Assembly (NCBI RefSeq): GCF_007066085.1
Contig: NZ_CP041405.1
Span: 3,066,001-3,130,000 of the forward strand
From: Paenibacillus thiaminolyticus
GTDB taxonomy: Bacteria; Bacillota; Bacilli; Paenibacillales; Paenibacillaceae
Length of the DNA stretch: 64,000 bases
Reading direction: 5' to 3'
Numbering within the stretch: position 1 is the first letter of the stretch; every line of letters begins with the position of its first letter. Below, piece by piece: positions 60,883 through 64,000 of the stretch. A model generated the notes under the pieces. It had not been told where the DNA came from, made no database searches, and was given only the letters and a program-made list of their open reading frames with translations. A program made the translations under genes and the position numbers.

Positions 60883-62124
60883 ATGCTATACAGAAAAGTA
60901 ATTATGGCCATTGCAGACGGATCGGGAGATCGCCCGCATCCGCTTTTAAATGATAAAACACCGTTAGAATATGCCGATACACCTCATTTGGATCGGTTGG
61001 CTGCGGAAGGAATCACTGGCATGATCGATTTAATCGGATCGGGAATTCCCGTTGGAACCGATATGGGGCATATGATATTATTCGGCTTTCAGCCGGAGGA
61101 CTATCCGGGCCGCGGCCCCATTGAGGCGCTCGGCATCGGTATGGACGTCGAGCCCGGAGATGTCGTGCTTCGATGCAACTTCGCCACGATTAATGACGAG
61201 GGCGTTGTCCTGGACCGCCGTGCCGGGCGAATCCGCAACAACACGGCAGGGCTTGCCGATGCGCTTGATGGGATGGAACTCATTGAAGACATCCGCGCTT
61301 ACTTCAAGCCGGCAACGGAGCATCGGGCTGTGCTCGTTCTGCGCGGTACCGGTCTTAGCGATCGGATCAGCGATTCCGATCCGAAAGCGCCGAACGACGG
61401 CCAACCTTATCTCCCTGTTGAAGCGCTGGATGAGACGCCGGAAGCGAAGCGGACCGCCATGGCCGTTAACCTTTTTATGAAAAAGGCCCATGCGATTCTT
61501 GCTTCGCATCCCATCAATCGGGAGCGTATGGCGCAAGGACATCCGCCTGCCAACTTCATTCTGACCCGAGGCGCGGGAAGAATGGCGCAATTGGAGCCCA
61601 TCGCCACGACAATGAAGTTCCGCGGCAGCTGCATCGCTGCGGAAAGCACAGTGCTCGGGGTGGCCAAGCTGGCCGGCTTCGAAGCGATTACCGACGCCAG
61701 GCTGACGGGCAGCATAGATACTGACGTTGAACTAAAAGCAAAGCTGGCGCTTGAGCAAATTGCCCGCCATGATATTGTCTACGTCCATCTCAAGGCTCCT
61801 GATTTGATGGGACATGACAATGACCCGTTGAAAAAAGCACTCACCCTTGAATTATTCGACCGGATGGTCGGGCTGATCGCGGAGCAGCTGCCTGACGACG
61901 TCTACTTGGCTCTGGCCGCGGATCATTCAACGCCTTGTGAAGTGAAGGAGCATACGGGAGAGCCTGTCCCGGTCGTGATCTACGGCCCGAGCATCCGCAA
62001 AGATCGGGTAACATCTTATAATGAAATGGACTGCGCATATGGCGCCTTAGGGTGCATGTCCGGCAATGAGTTCGTGAGGACCTTGCACGGTCTGATGGGA
62101 TATGTGAAGAAGCAGGGAAATTAA
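60883..62124 (+). CDS. ApgM-family phosphomutase/phosphohydrolase with predicted Thr nucleophile
   Basis: A 413-residue member of the alkaline-phosphatase superfamily, closest to archaeal cofactor-independent phosphoglycerate mutase (ApgM). Metal-binding Asp12 lies in IMAIADGSGDRPHP, and HNRE-type ligands in KAPDLMGHDNDPLK and LALAADHSTPCEV. The nucleophile loop reads IPVGTDMGHMILFG: archaeal ApgM has Ser where this has Thr59. RGPIEALGIGMDVEPGDVVL and RCNFATINDEGVVLDRRAGR are conserved. It shares an operon with a DASS anion transporter, so it may act on an imported phosphorylated or phosphonate-like acid rather than in glycolysis. The start has AGAGGAG upstream. Confidence 0.8.
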   Translation: MLYRKVIMAIADGSGDRPHPLLNDKTPLEYADTPHLDRLAAEGITGMIDLIGSGIPVGTDMGHMILFGFQPEDYPGRGPIEALGIGMDVEPGDVVLRCNFATINDEGVVLDRRAGRIRNNTAGLADALDGMELIEDIRAYFKPATEHRAVLVLRGTGLSDRISDSDPKAPNDGQPYLPVEALDETPEAKRTAMAVNLFMKKAHAILASHPINRERMAQGHPPANFILTRGAGRMAQLEPIATTMKFRGSCIAAESTVLGVAKLAGFEAITDARLTGSIDTDVELKAKLALEQIARHDIVYVHLKAPDLMGHDNDPLKKALTLELFDRMVGLIAEQLPDDVYLALAADHSTPCEVKEHTGEPVPVVIYGPSIRKDRVTSYNEMDCAYGALGCMSGNEFVRTLHGLMGYVKKQGN

Positions 62125-62134
62125 GTTCAATCCG

Positions 62135-62173
62135 AAGCGGAGTCTTTGATCGCATCAAAGACTCCGCTTTTTT
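62135..62173 (+). terminator. Terminator of the DASS/ApgM-like operon
   Basis: A perfect 15-bp inverted repeat (AGCGGAGTCTTTGAT and its complement, 3-base loop CGC) is followed by T6. One further A-T pair extends the stem. Confidence 0.95.
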
Positions 62174-62228
62174 GTATGGGGATATTGCTCGCCTGAGTTG
62201 AGGATGATCGCTCGTTCGATATTTGGCT

Positions 62229-62379
62229 CTCCACAAAGCTGTGGATATCCGTTGTTAAAATGCATGATCTTACATGATATTTGTGAACATTCCGTGGATA
62301 TTGTGTATTAAAATGTGGATGATGAGGATAACATGCAGGATTTTGCAGGCCAAAAAGATATTCACAGGTGGATAACTTT
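62229..62379. promoter_or_regulatory. Cluster of DnaA-box-like sequences in A/T-rich DNA
   Basis: Four variants of TGTGGATAA (TGTGGATAT near 62241, CGTGGATAT near 62292, TGTGGATGA near 62314, GGTGGATAA near 62368) lie within about 150 A/T-rich bases. Each has one or two mismatches to the DnaA consensus. No dnaA or dnaN is nearby, so this is not an ordinary oriC. Confidence 0.3.
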
Positions 62380-62762
62380 ATTTATTGGCGATTGGGCTTA
62401 TGAGACAACATTCGTTTCGCTGTCTGGTCTGACTTGTGGACAAATTACGCTTAACTGCTCGTCGAAAGTTCACTTCTTCTCGCAAGGTCTCGAAAAGTGA
62501 TGCTAACCCGGCAAGCCTTGTCGCTCAACGTCACCTGTGGTATCTCTATATCCGTATGCCTGAACCGCCTGCACAGTTGGCAGTGCATATATGGTCTTCC
62601 ACGTATGCATTATATAACCTTGCATTATATTGCCTTGTACACCCTTGTCTTGTATGGCCAGTAAAGTAAACACAGTTTCTTGGAGCTAGCATGACCTGTA
62701 CAACGAATTTTCAGTCATATGAAGACGGCGTGGAGTCTCTGCAAGGGTAACATCGCTAGTGC

Positions 62763-62999
62763 GAATCCTGCAAAAATGCAATATTTCGCCAGACACGCCT
62801 ATTCGAAAATGGGAATCCTGCAAAAGCGCAGCAATTGCCTATGCAAGGCTTCACCAAATAGGGAATCCTGCAAAAATGCAGCAATTTCCCCCGTTTCGCT
62901 TGACTTAGGTGCAAAAGGGAGTAAAATGATGTAGATTTGCAGGAATTACGTCGTTTATCGACTCAGACAGCACAAAATACTGTATGTATGCAGCAATTC
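62763..62999. repeat. TGCA-palindrome repeats with 50-bp spacing
   Basis: Direct copies of GAATCCTGCAAAAATGCAGC start at 62763, 62813 and 62863, exactly 50 bases apart; inverted or degenerate copies follow at about 62930 and 62975. The family also occurs at 44361-44500. Short frames over it are products of the repeat. Between 62380 and 62760 I see nothing I can support. Confidence 0.75.
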
Positions 63000-63132
63000 G
63001 TCCTCCACACGCTCAGTCCCAGGAAGCGACGACGCCTCTAGGATGACAGTCCGACCGGTTACCGCATTCCCCTGCATCGCCTCTGCCCCGTCTGGCGACT
63101 CCGCTTCGCCCCGGGAACTATGACTGTGGACA

Positions 63133-63162
63133 TAAAAAAACCACCGACAGAAAGTCAGTGGT
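63133..63162 (-). terminator. Terminator of the rRNA operon
   Basis: ACCACTGAC-TTTCT-GTCGGTGGT (one G-U pair) is followed by seven T on the minus strand, just after the 5S gene. Confidence 0.85.
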
Positions 63163-63170
63163 CTTTGTCT

Positions 63171-63287
63171 GCTTGGCAGCGTCCTACTCTCCCAGGACCC
63201 TGCGGTCCAAGTACCATCGGCGCTGGAGGGCTTAACGGTCGTGTTCGGGATGGGTACGCGTGGAACCCCTCCGCTATCGCCACCAAA
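63171..63287 (-). rRNA. rrf: 5S ribosomal RNA
   Basis: The minus strand begins TTTGGTGGCGATAGCGGAGG and contains the diagnostic CCCATCCCGAACACG and GGGAGAGTAGGACGCTGCCA. Length is about 117 bases. It follows the 23S gene by 64 bases; ends are approximate to a few bases. Confidence 0.95.
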
Positions 63288-63351
63288 CAGATAAGGTATT
63301 GTACCTTAAAAACTGAATGCGAAAGTTTGTCTTGCGAATCATCTTACTTAG

Positions 63352-64000
<649 letters not shown>

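Noticed and set aside
62229..62379. Chromosomal origin oriC
   Set aside because: dnaA, dnaN and rpmH are absent and the boxes are imperfect.
62315..62500. Small plus-strand frame in the intergenic region
   Set aside because: No homology, no ribosome binding site, and it covers the DnaA-box-like cluster.
62719..62934. Small frame over the 50-bp repeats
   Set aside because: Its sequence is produced by the repeats (recurring NPAKMQ/SCKNAA words) and has no initiation signal.

Overview
The window looks like the chromosome of a Paenibacillus or a close relative (Firmicutes, Paenibacillaceae). This is inferred from gene order, from protein sequences close to Bacillus subtilis orthologues but with Paenibacillus-type ends (71-residue IF1, RpoB starting [11 protein letters not shown]), from strong AAGGAGG ribosome binding sites and from moderate GC. 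Almost every gene lies on the minus strand, so transcription runs from high to low coordinates, as expected for highly expressed genes co-oriented with replication.

Read in the direction of transcription: the end of an rRNA operon (23S 3' end and 5S, 64000 to 63171); a 1 kb non-coding stretch with dispersed repeats and DnaA-box-like sites; a small accessory locus made of a LysR regulator facing a DASS-type anion transporter and an ApgM-like phosphomutase/phosphohydrolase (58.3-62.1 kb), the only metabolic insertion of this kind here; the CtsR heat-shock operon ctsR-mcsA-mcsB-clpC; radA, disA, pssA, yacL, ispD, ispF, gltX; a T-box-controlled cysE-cysS, mrnC, rlmB, rae1 and sigH; then rpmG-secE-nusG, rplK-rplA, rplJ-rplL with its L10 leader, a 16S-type methyltransferase, rpoB-rpoC, the str operon (rplGB, rpsL, rpsG, fusA, tuf), a HemAT globin-coupled chemoreceptor, and the S10-spc-alpha supercluster from rpsJ to rplQ, followed by truA, rplM and rpsI. 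At the low end are a cupin gene and an interrupted DUF2264 gene that runs out of the window.

Most of the window is the core transcription and translation machinery: about 30 ribosomal proteins, IF1, EF-Tu, EF-G, RNA polymerase alpha, beta and beta', NusG, SecE/SecY, aminoacyl-tRNA synthetases and rRNA maturation enzymes. Around it are stress and signalling functions (CtsR/McsAB/ClpC, DisA, RadA, SigH). I found good sigma-A promoters ahead of rpsJ, rplM, the str operon, rpoB, rplJ, rpmG, sigH, the cysE T-box, ctsR, the DASS transporter and the 131-residue gene at 49350, and intrinsic terminators after rpsI, rplQ, tuf, clpC, pssA, the ApgM-like gene and 5S.

The least explained parts are the LysR/DASS/ApgM-like locus, where the predicted nucleophile is Thr instead of Ser; the 620-base segment between the T-box terminator and cysE, with a degenerate 13-bp tandem array and a palindromic repeat family shared with the region upstream of the rRNA operon; a 219-bp MITE-like element next to sigH; a palindrome on the sigH promoter; and the in-frame stop in the DUF2264 gene. 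Nothing here was checked by computation or database search; family comparisons are from memory.
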